A model generated the notes under the pieces. It saw nothing but the letters and a program-made list of their open reading frames with translations, did no database searches and had not been told where the DNA came from. Shown one piece after another: positions 26,208 to 34,900 of a stretch of DNA of 39,173 nucleotides. Position 1 is the stretch's first letter, and each line of letters begins with the position of its first letter. Source of the DNA: Oscillospiraceae bacterium (GTDB taxonomy: Bacteria; Bacillota; Clostridia; Oscillospirales; Ruminococcaceae); assembly GCA_021769525.1 (NCBI GenBank), contig JAETSQ010000024.1, positions 1-39,173 of the forward strand. Direction: 5' to 3'. Both the position numbers and the translations under genes were made by a program.

Positions 26208-26726
26208 TTACTTTGCAGGCTTTGCATTCAGGAACATGATCATGCTGCGGCCCTCCAGCTTTGGGACCTTCTCCACGCTGCCGAACTCCGCGCAGGCTTC
26301 CGCGAACCGCTTCATGATGTCGTGGCCCAGGTTGGAGTGGGCCATCTCCCGCCCCCGGAAGCGGATGGAGACCTTCACCTTATCCCCGCCGGTGAGAAAA
26401 CGCCGGGCGTGCCCCACCTTGGTCTCAAAGTCATGGGTATCGATGTTGAGGGAAAGGCGGATCTCCTTGATCTCGGTGATCTTCTGGTTTTTCCGGGCCT
26501 CTTTTTCGCGTTTGGCCTGCTCGAAGCGGTACTTGCCGTAGTCCATAATGCGGCAAACGGGAGGGGTCGCCTGCGGGGCGATCTTCACAAGGTCAAGGTT
26601 TTTCTCAACGGCCATGGCCATTGCGTTTTTGGTGGCAACGATCCCCAGCTGCTCGCCGGTATCCCCGATGAGCCGCACTTCCTTGTCCCGGATCTCCTCG
26701 TTGATCTGAAGCTCTTTGGTCGCGAT
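26208..26726 (-). CDS. infC: Translation initiation factor IF-3 with a non-standard AUC start
   Basis: A 172-residue IF-3, which keeps 30S subunits free and checks start codons. The N domain contains INEEIRDKEVRLIGDTGEQLG, the linker has CRIMDYGKYRFEQAKREKEARKNQK, and the C domain has KVKVSIRFRGREMAHSNLG. The first in-frame GTG (26678) would cut off the conserved INEEIRDKEV start. The only candidate for a full-length start is ATC at 26724-26726, nine bases after GGAGG; no ATG, GTG or TTG lies in frame between it and the ribosome binding site. Rare AUU/AUC/AUA starts are a known feature of infC, used for autoregulation. First gene of infC-rpmI-rplT. Confidence 0.93.
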   Translation of the reverse strand: MATKELQINEEIRDKEVRLIGDTGEQLGIVATKNAMAMAVEKNLDLVKIAPQATPPVCRIMDYGKYRFEQAKREKEARKNQKITEIKEIRLSLNIDTHDFETKVGHARRFLTGGDKVKVSIRFRGREMAHSNLGHDIMKRFAEACAEFGSVEKVPKLEGRSMIMFLNAKPAK

Positions 26727-26928
26727 TGCAAAGCACCTCCAATTTTTGGTATAACAAAGCGCGGATGAGTCATCTCACCCACGCGCAATAAACTTTACCC
26801 CGCACCGGCCCGCAGGGACCCGGCGGAAAAAGCTATTGACCATGCCTCGCGGCGCGGGCAGGTGAGAACGGCTTTTCGTTCTGCTTTGTTTTCACAAGTT
26901 ATTATAGCACAACTACTCCTATTGTCAA
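26727..26928 (-). promoter_or_regulatory. infC operon promoter and structured leader
   Basis: Minus-strand TTGACA (26923-26928), 16-base spacer, TATAAT (26901-26906) with TGC before it (extended -10). The predicted leader of about 170 bases is GC-rich and contains several possible stems, including an imperfect one next to the ribosome binding site (26759-26786, GCGCG...CGCGC with ATGA loop) and GAAAAGC/GCTTTTTC arms that could form an attenuator. A leader of this size fits L20- or IF3-mediated control, but I cannot identify the L20 binding structure by eye. Confidence 0.8.
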
Positions 26929-27006
26929 CTATTATTCTTCTGTAAAACCATAAAATTTTTGGGACGCGCCTCTCCTCCGAATCCCCTCCGAAATGCCTCA
27001 AACACC

Positions 27007-27035
27007 TTGAAAAGCCCTGCCCCCGGCGGTATCAT
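27007..27035 (+). promoter_or_regulatory. ribU promoter
   Basis: Plus-strand TTGAAA (27007-27012), 17-base spacer, TATCAT (27030-27035). Transcription should start near 27042, giving a leader of about 28 bases before the ribU ATG at 27071. The spacer is unusually GC-rich because it holds the left arm of an inverted repeat. Confidence 0.65.
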
Positions 27036-27058
27036 GAAAACCAGAAAACACCGCCGGG
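27022..27058 (+). promoter_or_regulatory. Operator-like inverted repeat bracketing the ribU -10 and start site
   Basis: Perfect 9-bp arms CCCGGCGGT (27022-27030) and ACCGCCGGG (27050-27058) are separated by 19 bases, with arm centres 28 bases apart. The left arm fills the end of the promoter spacer and the first base of the -10; the right arm ends in the ribosome binding site GGGAGG (27056-27061). As DNA it would suit a dimeric repressor. If transcription began further upstream it would form a hairpin hiding the ribosome binding site. Confidence 0.65.
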
Positions 27059-27070
27059 AGGTAAAGAGTT

Positions 27071-27628
27071 ATGAAGGACCGCGTTCGGACCGTCACCGTC
27101 ACCGCCATGCTCACCGCTATGGCCTACGCCGCCGTTTGCATCGGGCGGGTGCCTGTGGTATTATTTTTGAAGTACGACCCCAAGGACATCCTCATCGCCC
27201 TGGGGGGCATCCTCTGGGGACCCATGACCGTCCTCCGGGTCTCCGCGGCCGCCTCCCTCCTGGAGATGTTCACCATCAGCGATACCGGCCCTCTGGGCTG
27301 TGTCATGAACATCCTTTCCACCTGCTCCTTCGCCCTCCCCGCCGCCTTTCTCTCCCGAAGGAGCCGGAGCCGCCGGGGACTGGCTCTGGGACTGCTGGCG
27401 GGGGGCGCCGTTATGGTCTGCGCTATGCTGGCTTGGAACTGGCTCATCACCCCCATCTATATGGGGTATCCCCGCGGGGAGGTGGCCCGGCTGCTCCTTC
27501 CCGCCTTCCTGCCCTTCAATCTCTTAAAGGCCGGCCTCAACGGGCTGGGGACCTTCCTGCTCTGCCCCCCTGTGTCCAGAGCCCTGGGAGTCGGTTTCTT
27601 ATCAAAGGAGGAACACCATGGACCATAA
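27071..27628 (+). CDS. ribU: ECF transporter substrate-binding (S) component, RibU-like riboflavin transporter
   Basis: A 185-residue membrane protein with about five or six hydrophobic segments. It has the RibU-type features VVLFLKYDPKDILIALGGILWGP after the first helix and a conserved WNWLITPIYMG loop in the second half. As an S component it would capture riboflavin and need the shared EcfA/A'/T energising module, which is not in this window. Its stop overlaps the start of the riboflavin kinase-regulator gene by 11 bases, which strongly supports riboflavin as substrate. Start ATG with GGGAGGTAAAGAGTT upstream. No FMN riboswitch is apparent in the short leader. Confidence 0.88.
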   Translation: MKDRVRTVTVTAMLTAMAYAAVCIGRVPVVLFLKYDPKDILIALGGILWGPMTVLRVSAAASLLEMFTISDTGPLGCVMNILSTCSFALPAAFLSRRSRSRRGLALGLLAGGAVMVCAMLAWNWLITPIYMGYPRGEVARLLLPAFLPFNLLKAGLNGLGTFLLCPPVSRALGVGFLSKEEHHGP

Positions 27629-28301
27629 ACCCGCCTGCCATCTTGCCGGCACCGTTGTCCACGGCCGGGGCATCGGCAAGCTGGTGGGAATGCCCACCGC
27701 CAACCTGGACCTTCCGCCGGAGGTCCCCCTGCCTCCTGTGGGGGTATACCTCACCCGTGTGGCGCTGGAAGGGCGGGAATACTACGGGGTGACCAACGTG
27801 GGGGCCAGGCCCACGGTGGACCGGGACCCGGAGGTGACGGTGGAGACCCACATCCTCAATTTCTCCGGGGACCTCTACGGCCGGGAGCTGGAGATCTGGC
27901 TCTATACCCGGCTGCGTTCCCCCCTGCGGTTCCCGGATCTTTCCCTGCTGCTGGACCAGATCCGCCGGGACTGCGATGCCGCCAGGTCCTTCTTCGGTGT
28001 CCCCCTTTCCGCCGCTCCCCTCTTTATGGACGCCCAGAAGCACCTGGTCCTCCTGGAGGGGCGGGAGGTCCCCCTTTCCCCCAAGGAGTTCGACCTGTTG
28101 TATCATCTTTATTCCAACCCGGATACCGCCTTCACCCAGGAGCAGCTCTACGAGGCGGTGTGGCACCAGCCGGCCAACGGCTTCTGTCACGCGGTGGAAA
28201 ACACGGTGTTCCAGATCCGCAGGCGGTTGCGGCCCTTCCCCGGAGGGGAGGGGCTGATCCGCACCGTTCCCCGGTACGGCTACCGATTTGGCGGAAAATA
28301 A
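27618..28301 (+). CDS. Riboflavin kinase fused to an OmpR/PhoB-type winged-helix DNA-binding domain
   Basis: Residues 1-~125 are a bacterial-type riboflavin kinase without the FAD synthetase domain: GRGIGKLVGMPTANL (T27 and N29 of PTAN), PPVGVY, GVTNVGARPT and the catalytic-glutamate region VETHILNFSGDLYG (E76), ending with the FPDLSLLLDQIRRDCDAAR helix. After a short linker, residues ~136-227 form a complete OmpR/PhoB C-terminal domain: VPLSPKEFDLLYHLYSNP, EQLYEAVW, recognition helix around HAVENTVFQIRRRLR, and the final wing IRTVPRYGYRF. No receiver domain is present. The most economical reading is an FMN-producing, flavin-sensing regulator of ribU and possibly other flavin genes. The function is inference; the domain content is clear. 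AAAGGAGG precedes the ATG. Confidence 0.9.
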   Translation: MDHKPACHLAGTVVHGRGIGKLVGMPTANLDLPPEVPLPPVGVYLTRVALEGREYYGVTNVGARPTVDRDPEVTVETHILNFSGDLYGRELEIWLYTRLRSPLRFPDLSLLLDQIRRDCDAARSFFGVPLSAAPLFMDAQKHLVLLEGREVPLSPKEFDLLYHLYSNPDTAFTQEQLYEAVWHQPANGFCHAVENTVFQIRRRLRPFPGGEGLIRTVPRYGYRFGGK

Positions 28302-28386
28302 GAACCTGTATTCACAACCATCCAACGCCGTCAGGCCGGGTCTTTTTTCGTCCTGTTGGCGTCGTCCGGCTATGAATACAGGTTCT
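28301..28386 (+). repeat. Palindromic MITE/REP-like element, copy 2 (86 bp)
   Basis: The ends are perfect 14-bp inverted repeats (AGAACCTGTATTCA and its complement), and the interior is an imperfect palindrome with a central TCTTTTTTCG. The first A of the element is the last base of the TAA stop of the kinase-regulator gene. Both ends match copy 1 at 11458-11621; this copy lacks that copy's ~80-bp interior. Confidence 0.88.
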
Positions 28387-28395
28387 AAGACAAGT

Positions 28396-28440
28396 CCCGC
28401 GTCCCTCCTATCCACAGGCGGGCGCGGGGTCTTTTCTTCT
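28396..28440 (+). terminator. Intrinsic terminator of the ribU operon
   Basis: Plus-strand 9-bp stem CCCGCGTCC / GGGCGCGGG (28396-28404, 28420-28428; one G.U wobble) followed by GTCTTTTCTTCT. It lies between the convergent ribU unit and addA. Confidence 0.7.
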
Positions 28441-28452
28441 GCTCTGCGCCAC

Positions 28453-31400
28453 CTACTCCACCTTCATCTCCTGGGAGAGGGCAAAGGAGTAGAGGACCTT
28501 CTCCCGGATGGGCACCGCCAGGTACTCCTCCAGGATGGTCCGGTACAGCTCCAGTTGGTCCCCGTACCGCTGGGCCAGCTCCGCCATGGTCCCCACCCGG
28601 TCGGTCTTATAATCGATGATGGTCCCCTGCCCCTCCTCCAGGATGACGCAGTCGGCGATGCCCTGGATGACGGTGGAGCCCCAGTGCTCCAGCCGGGGGG
28701 CGGCGGCCCGCAGCTCCTCCCCGGTAAATTCCTTCAGGAAGCGTATCTCCCGGTAGACCTTTTCCGCCGCCAGCACCCGCTTGCCGATGGAACTGGCAAA
28801 GAAGCCGCGGATCATCCGCCGGTCCATCTGCTCCGCCTCCTCCGGGGTGATGAATCCCCGGTCCCGCAGGCGGAGTATCTCCCCCTCCGGGTCCCGATGG
28901 GCCTCCCCCAGGTCGGCGAACTGCATGAACTTATGGGCGGCGATGCCCCGCTCGGTGGGAGTCATGGACTGGCGGGTAAAGACCTTGGGGCGGCGGGTGA
29001 AGAAATACCGTTCCTCCCCCCTGAGGTCCCGCGCCAGCTCCGAGACCGAGAGTTTTGACGGGGTGATGACATCCTCCCGGTGGGGGTACACAAAGGCCGC
29101 GGCGGCCCGCAGACGGGCCAGAGCCTGCTCGTCGGCCCGGACCTCCGGGGCAGCCTGCTCCCCTGCGGCCTCCCCTTCCTCCCTCCGGGACGAGGTGATC
29201 CGCCGCACCTCCAGGAGGCCCTGGCACCCCTCCATGGGCCGGGGAGGGGCATCCTCCAGCAGCTCCGGGGGGAAACCGGGGTGATGGACCAGCACCCCCG
29301 CCAGCCAGTCGTAGAGGGACTGACCGGAGCGCATGGTCCAGGGGGAGAGGCGCCCGCCGGAAAAAGGCCTCCCGGCGGCGGCGCGGAGCCTTGCGAGGCC
29401 CGGATCGGCGGCCACCAGATACAGCCGCTCCCTGGCGCGGGTCATGGCGACATAAAGGAGGCGCAGTTCCTCCGAAAGGAGGGCCCTCCGGTTCTGCTCC
29501 CGCATGGCGGTACGGGCGATGGTATCGTGCTCCTGCATCTTCCGGTTATCCCGGAGGATGCAGGCCGCCCCCAGCTCCGGGTTGAGGAGCACCTCGCTCC
29601 CCAGGTCCAGGAGGTTGAAGCGGGCCCCCAGGTCCGCCAGAAAGACCACCGGGAACTCCAGCCCCTTGGAGCGGTGGATGCTCATGATGGAAACGGCGTC
29701 CCCGGCGGCGGCGCAGGCGGAGGGAAGGTCGCAGCCGTACTCCCGCAGGGAGCAGAGGTAATCCACCAGGTCCCCCAGGTCGCCCCCCCGCCCCTGGCTG
29801 TCCGCCGCGTAGTCCAATAAGAGGCGGAGGTTCGCCACCCGGTCCTCCCCCTGGGGCATCACCCGCACCTTGTCCACAAGGCCGGTGATGGCGTAGAGCT
29901 CCTCCAGCAGCTCCTGGGGGGAAAGGACGGTGGTGAGGTCCCGCATCCGGTGGTAATCCCGCCAGAACCGCTCAAAGCCGCCGGGCCCCCCCTCCTGGCA
30001 CCGGGTCAGGGCGCTGTAAAGGCTCTCGCCCTTATATCTCGCCTTCAGCCTTGCCACCTGGTCCGAGGTGTGGCGGTAGAGGGGGGAGAGGAGCACCTGG
30101 GCCAGTTCCAGGTCCAGGAGGGGGTTATCGATGATCTTCAGGAAGGCCACCACCGGGGAGACCTCCCTGGAATCCAGAAATGACCCCTGCCGCTCCGCCC
30201 AGAAGCGGAGCTTTTTCCCCTCCAGGGCCCGGCTGTACCGCTCTGCCTTGGTCTTGGGGGAGCGCAGGAGGATGCAGACATCCCCCGGCGTCATGGGGCG
30301 GCGGACGCCGTTTTCCTCCACCGTGGCCCCCGCCGCCAGGAGGGCCTCGATCTCCCCGGCGATGTAATCCGCCTCCGCGGTCTCCCGTTCCTCCGCCGGC
30401 GGGTCCACCAGGGCCAGCACCACCGGCCGGGGGCGGCTATAGTCGTACTGCGCCTGGGGCAGGAGCCGGTCCTCCTCCCCGTAGTCCATCTCCCCCACCG
30501 CCGGGCACATGGCGGCGGAGAAGAGATCGTTGATGAGGCCGGTGATCTCCCGCCGGGTGCGGAAATTGGCGTTGAGGGCGATCTTGGCGGGAAACCGCCT
30601 GCCGTCGTAGGGGGCGAAGGCGGCCTTCTTCTCTAAGAAGATCTCCGGCCGCGCCTGGCGGAAGCGGTAGATGCTCTGCTTCACATCCCCCACCATAAAG
30701 AGGTTTTTCCCCTCCTGGGACACCGCCTGAAAGATCATCTCCTGGGCGGCGTTGGTGTCCTGGTACTCATCCACCAGTACCTCATAGTACCGCCGGGCCG
30801 TCTCCCGCGCCACCGGGCTGGGGACCCTGCGGCCCTCCCCGTCGGTCTGGTACAGCAGGGCCAGGGCGTAGTGCTCCAGGTCCCCGAAGTCCAGAAGCCC
30901 CCGGTCCAGCTTGACCGCATCCAGCCTCTGGCCGAAGCGCCCCACCAGCCGGAAGAGCTTTTCGATCATGGGGCGCTGGTACTCCATATCCCGGCGGTAT
31001 CCGGCGCTGTCCATAAAGAAGCAGCCCTTTTGCAGCTTTTCCTTCAGGATCTCCTTCACCTCGTCCCGGAGGCCCTTCACCCGGTCCTTTTTGCGCTGGT
31101 CCGGGTATTTCTTTTGGGAAAGGCCCCCCAGTTTACCGAAGGCAAAGTCCGAAACGGCCCGGCAGCAGGCGTCCCAGCTCCCGGAGGCCGCCAGCTCCCG
31201 GCACTCCTCCAGGAGCGCCCGGTCCCCCAGGAAGGCCGCCCGGTAGGCCTTTTCCATCTCGCTGTCCCCCGCCATCTCCTCCAGGGCCTTCCGGTTCAAC
31301 TCCAGGCAGTGGTCCAGGGCGCTGACGGCGTATTCCAGCAGGATGGCCGCCCAGCGGGTCTCCTCCAGGGGCCTTTCGCTGTCGTACTCCCGCAGGACCT

Positions 31401-31983
31401 TCTCCATCCACTCCTCGTAGAAGGGGTGGTTGCGCACAAAGTCGTAGAGCCGCAGGATGTTCCGCTCCAGCCCCCGGTCGCTGCGGGCGGTGGAGAGCAG
31501 CTCCACCAGGTCGAAGAACCGGTCCTCCCCGGCGGCGTACTCCTCCTCGATGAGCTCCTGGAGCACCTGCATCCGCAGCAACTCCAGCTCCCGCTCCTCC
31601 CCGATGCGGAACTCCGCCGGCAGCCGCAGCAGCTGGAAGTATCCCCGGATGAGGGTGGAGCAGAAGGAATGGATGGTGCTGATCTGGGCTGTCTCCAGCA
31701 GCAGCTGCTGCCGGGCCAGGCGGGTGTTGCCGGGCTCCTCCTGGGAGAGCTCCCACAGCCGCCTGGCGATGCGCTGCTTCATCTCCCTGGCGGCGGCGTT
31801 GGAGAAGGTCACCACCAGCAGGCGGTCGGCGTCCACCGGGTCCTCCCGCCGGGTGATGAGCTCCACCACCCGCTCCACCAGGACGGCGGTCTTGCCGCTG
31901 CCGGCGGCGGCGGAGACCAGGATGCCCCCTCCGGAGCCCCGGATGGCCTGTCTCTGTTTTTCGGTCCAGCGGTTTTGGCTCAC
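28453..31983 (-). CDS. addA: ATP-dependent helicase/nuclease AddA
   Basis: An 1176-residue UvrD-like helicase with a C-terminal nuclease domain. It pairs with AddB to resect double-strand breaks for RecA, the Gram-positive equivalent of RecBCD. Walker A is AAAGSGKT (25-32); helicase motifs include DEYQDTN, VGDVKQSIYRFR, LNANFRTR, IHRSKGLEFPVVF and LYVAMTRARERLYL. The nuclease motif GTIIDYKTDRVG (DYKTD at 1124-1128) is intact, so both activities are expected. It starts with GTG overlapping the addB stop (GTGA), so translation is coupled to addB. Confidence 0.97.
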   Translation of the reverse strand: MSQNRWTEKQRQAIRGSGGGILVSAAAGSGKTAVLVERVVELITRREDPVDADRLLVVTFSNAAAREMKQRIARRLWELSQEEPGNTRLARQQLLLETAQISTIHSFCSTLIRGYFQLLRLPAEFRIGEERELELLRMQVLQELIEEEYAAGEDRFFDLVELLSTARSDRGLERNILRLYDFVRNHPFYEEWMEKVLREYDSERPLEETRWAAILLEYAVSALDHCLELNRKALEEMAGDSEMEKAYRAAFLGDRALLEECRELAASGSWDACCRAVSDFAFGKLGGLSQKKYPDQRKKDRVKGLRDEVKEILKEKLQKGCFFMDSAGYRRDMEYQRPMIEKLFRLVGRFGQRLDAVKLDRGLLDFGDLEHYALALLYQTDGEGRRVPSPVARETARRYYEVLVDEYQDTNAAQEMIFQAVSQEGKNLFMVGDVKQSIYRFRQARPEIFLEKKAAFAPYDGRRFPAKIALNANFRTRREITGLINDLFSAAMCPAVGEMDYGEEDRLLPQAQYDYSRPRPVVLALVDPPAEERETAEADYIAGEIEALLAAGATVEENGVRRPMTPGDVCILLRSPKTKAERYSRALEGKKLRFWAERQGSFLDSREVSPVVAFLKIIDNPLLDLELAQVLLSPLYRHTSDQVARLKARYKGESLYSALTRCQEGGPGGFERFWRDYHRMRDLTTVLSPQELLEELYAITGLVDKVRVMPQGEDRVANLRLLLDYAADSQGRGGDLGDLVDYLCSLREYGCDLPSACAAAGDAVSIMSIHRSKGLEFPVVFLADLGARFNLLDLGSEVLLNPELGAACILRDNRKMQEHDTIARTAMREQNRRALLSEELRLLYVAMTRARERLYLVAADPGLARLRAAAGRPFSGGRLSPWTMRSGQSLYDWLAGVLVHHPGFPPELLEDAPPRPMEGCQGLLEVRRITSSRREEGEAAGEQAAPEVRADEQALARLRAAAAFVYPHREDVITPSKLSVSELARDLRGEERYFFTRRPKVFTRQSMTPTERGIAAHKFMQFADLGEAHRDPEGEILRLRDRGFITPEEAEQMDRRMIRGFFASSIGKRVLAAEKVYREIRFLKEFTGEELRAAAPRLEHWGSTVIQGIADCVILEEGQGTIIDYKTDRVGTMAELAQRYGDQLELYRTILEEYLAVPIREKVLYSFALSQEMKVE

Positions 31984-34900
31984 GGCTTTTCCTCCTCCCC
32001 GCTTTTCTCTTCTTTATCCCGGAGTTCCCGGAAGGCGGTCCCCTCCCCGTTGCCGCAGAGGGCGCGGTAATCGCAGTAGGCGCAGGGCATCCGCCCGCTC
32101 TTCCAGCGCACCGGCATGGGGGCGATATGCCCCTGGGTCAGGTCCTCCGCCATCTCCCGGATGTTCCGGTACACCATCTGACGCAGTTTTTGGAATTCCT
32201 CCCCGCTCTTCACATGGGAATCGGAGGTGAAGCTCTCGTCCTTTTTCCGCTTGGCCGGGATATACTTCCCCTCCAGCTCCTGCTCCATGGCCCGGAGGAC
32301 CGGCTCCTCCTCCAGGACGATGCCGCTCATCCGCAGGCCCTTTGTGATGGTCTCCCGGACCTCCTTTTCCCCGGAATCCGGGGGGAGCTTTGCGGCGGAG
32401 ATGTTCCCCGGCATATACAGGATGCCGGCGGGCTGCACCTCCCCGAAGGGCTGCCGGGGGTCGTCGCAGAGGGCAAAGAGGTAGATGAGCATCTGCATAT
32501 TGAGGCCGTAGAGGACCTCCTCCAGCTTGAACTCCTTGTTGCCGGTCTTGTAGTCCACCACGCGGGCGTACCGGCCGGTCTCGTTCTCGTAGGTGTCCAC
32601 CCGGTCGATCTTGCCGCTGAGGGACACCTCCACCCCCTCCGAGGTGCGGATGGGGCGGGCCTGCACCTGCCCGTGCTCCCCCACCGGCACCTCCACCCCC
32701 TGGGTCTGGAAGCCGCTCTGGCGGAAATCCTCCCCCATATGGCGGGCCAGCAGGAAGAGCACCGACACCAGCCGCTCAAACTGATACCGGAGCCGGGCGG
32801 AGAGCTGCTCCAGCTCCCCCGCCACCAGCCGCAGGTGCTGGCGCAGAAGGGCGCTCACCCGCTCCCGAAGCTCCCGGTCCGGCAGCATGGAGAGCCCCTG
32901 GCTCCCCACCTCCCGGATGAGCATCTCCAGCACATAGTGGACGGCGGTGCCGGATTCCAGGGGGGAGTACTCCGCCCGCTTGCGGGGGGAAAGGCGCAGC
33001 AGGTAATCGCTGAAGAAGGAAAAGGGGCACTGGTAATAGGTCTCGATCTTGGTGGGGGAAAGGGAGACCCGCTCCCCCAAAAGGCTCCGGGCGGTGTCCG
33101 GGGCGATATTCCCCGCGGGCCGGTCCTCCGCCAGCTCCTCCATGGCGGCCAGGAAGTCCTCCTCCCCCAGCTCCCGCAGCAGGGCCCCCACCGTGGCCGC
33201 CAGGGGGTCCCCCTCCGCGGTGAGGGAGGCGTAGGCGGAGCGGGCGGTATCCGGCCCGGTGATGAAAAGTTCCGGGGAGAGCTCCCCCTGGGTGTGGACG
33301 GGGAACCGCTCCGCCAGGCGGGTGAACAGCAGGGAGGGCTCCATGAGGCCCCCGGTGAGGTCCGCCCCGGCGCAGGAGACAAAGAGCCGCTCCCGCGGCG
33401 CCCCCAGGGCGGAGTAGAGGTAGAACCGCTCCAGCAGCGCCCGGTCCAGCTGGGGGCTGGTGATCTCCACCCCCCGGCGGATCAGGTCCTCCCGCTCCTG
33501 GTCGGTAAAGACCCCGTAGGGCTTCCCCCTGGCCGGGAACACCCCCTCGTTCACCCCCAGCACAAAGACGCCGCGGGGGGAGCCCAGCCGCACCATGTGG
33601 GCGGAGCCCGCCAGCACCTGGTCGTTGGTGATGGGGATATGGCCCAGCTCCGCCGAGCCCATGGCCAGGGTAAAGAGCTCCGAAAGCTCCCGAATGGTGT
33701 AGGTGGTGCCCGTCAGGTGATCGGCGAAGAGGTCCAGTACGTCCATCATGGAGCCCCAGAGGCGGTCGTTCTCCCGCCCTCGCTCCAGGCCGTGCTCCTC
33801 ATCCCGCCGGAAGTACTCCAAAAGATTTTCCAGCGCCCTTGTCTCCCGGAAGAAGTCGTAGAGCCCCGCGGAAAAGCTCTCCCCGCTCCCCTCCCCCAGC
33901 CGCTCCTTCAGCCGGACCAGGGGGCCCATCAGGGCCTGGCGGGTCTCCTCCAGCTCCTCCAGAGCCTGGGCGTAGACCTCCGGCTTTTCCTCCCGCAGGC
34001 CCTTGGGGTTGTTGCAAAAAGGACGCAGCCAGGCCTCCCCCTTCACCGACCAGACATAGGCGTAGTTCTCCAGGGCGGCGGCCCGCTCCACCGGCAGGCC
34101 CATGGCGGGGGAACGGGCGATCTTCAGGATGGCCTCCGTCTTGTAGCTGCCCTGTACCGCCGTGAGGGCAGCGCAGGCCAGGGCCACCACCGGCCGGGAG
34201 AGCACCCCCTCCTTCCGGTCCATAAAGACCGGCAGCCCGTAGGCGGGGAAGACGCTGCGGATGGCCGTCTGGTAATCCGCCAGGTCCCGGCACACCAGGG
34301 CCAGGTCCCGGTACCGCCACCCTTCCTCCCGCACCAGCCGGGCCATCTGGGCGGCGGCGCACCGCACCTCCTCATAGCGGTCCCGCGCGGCGAAGAGGTA
34401 CACCCCTTCCTCCTCTCCTTCCGGCTTGTCCGGTTCCTCCCCGCGGGCCATCCGCTCCACCGCCAGCAGGGCGGGGAGGGAGGTGCGGCGGTTCTCCAGA
34501 AGGCGCACCGGGGCCGCCACGGTGACAAAATGCTCCCTGGCGTAGTTGATGAGCCGCTGGGCGGTGCTCTTCTGGTCGGAGAAGATGTCGATCCCCTCCC
34601 CGGAGGTGAGGCCGTCGGTGGTGAGGGAGAGGCAGACCTCCTCCCCCTGCTCCAGCATGGCGAACAAAAGCCGCCGCTGGGGTGGGCTGAAAAAGCTGAA
34701 GCCGTCGATGAAGACCGACGCCCCCTCAAAATACCGGTGTTCCTCCGCCAGCTGGGCCGCCTGGGCGATGTCGTCCAGGGGGTCGCTGTAGCCCCGGTGG
34801 ATCATCGCCTGGTAGGTCCCGTAGATGCCGGCGATGTCCCGCAGCTTCTTTGCCAGCTGGGGCTCCGAAAGCTCCTGGGCGATGGCAAAGAGCTCCTCCG

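Noticed and set aside
26946-27070. An FMN riboswitch upstream of ribU, suggested by CCCTGCCCCCGGCGGT.
   Set aside because: The ordered conserved blocks of the FMN aptamer are missing, and the predicted leader is only about 28 bases.
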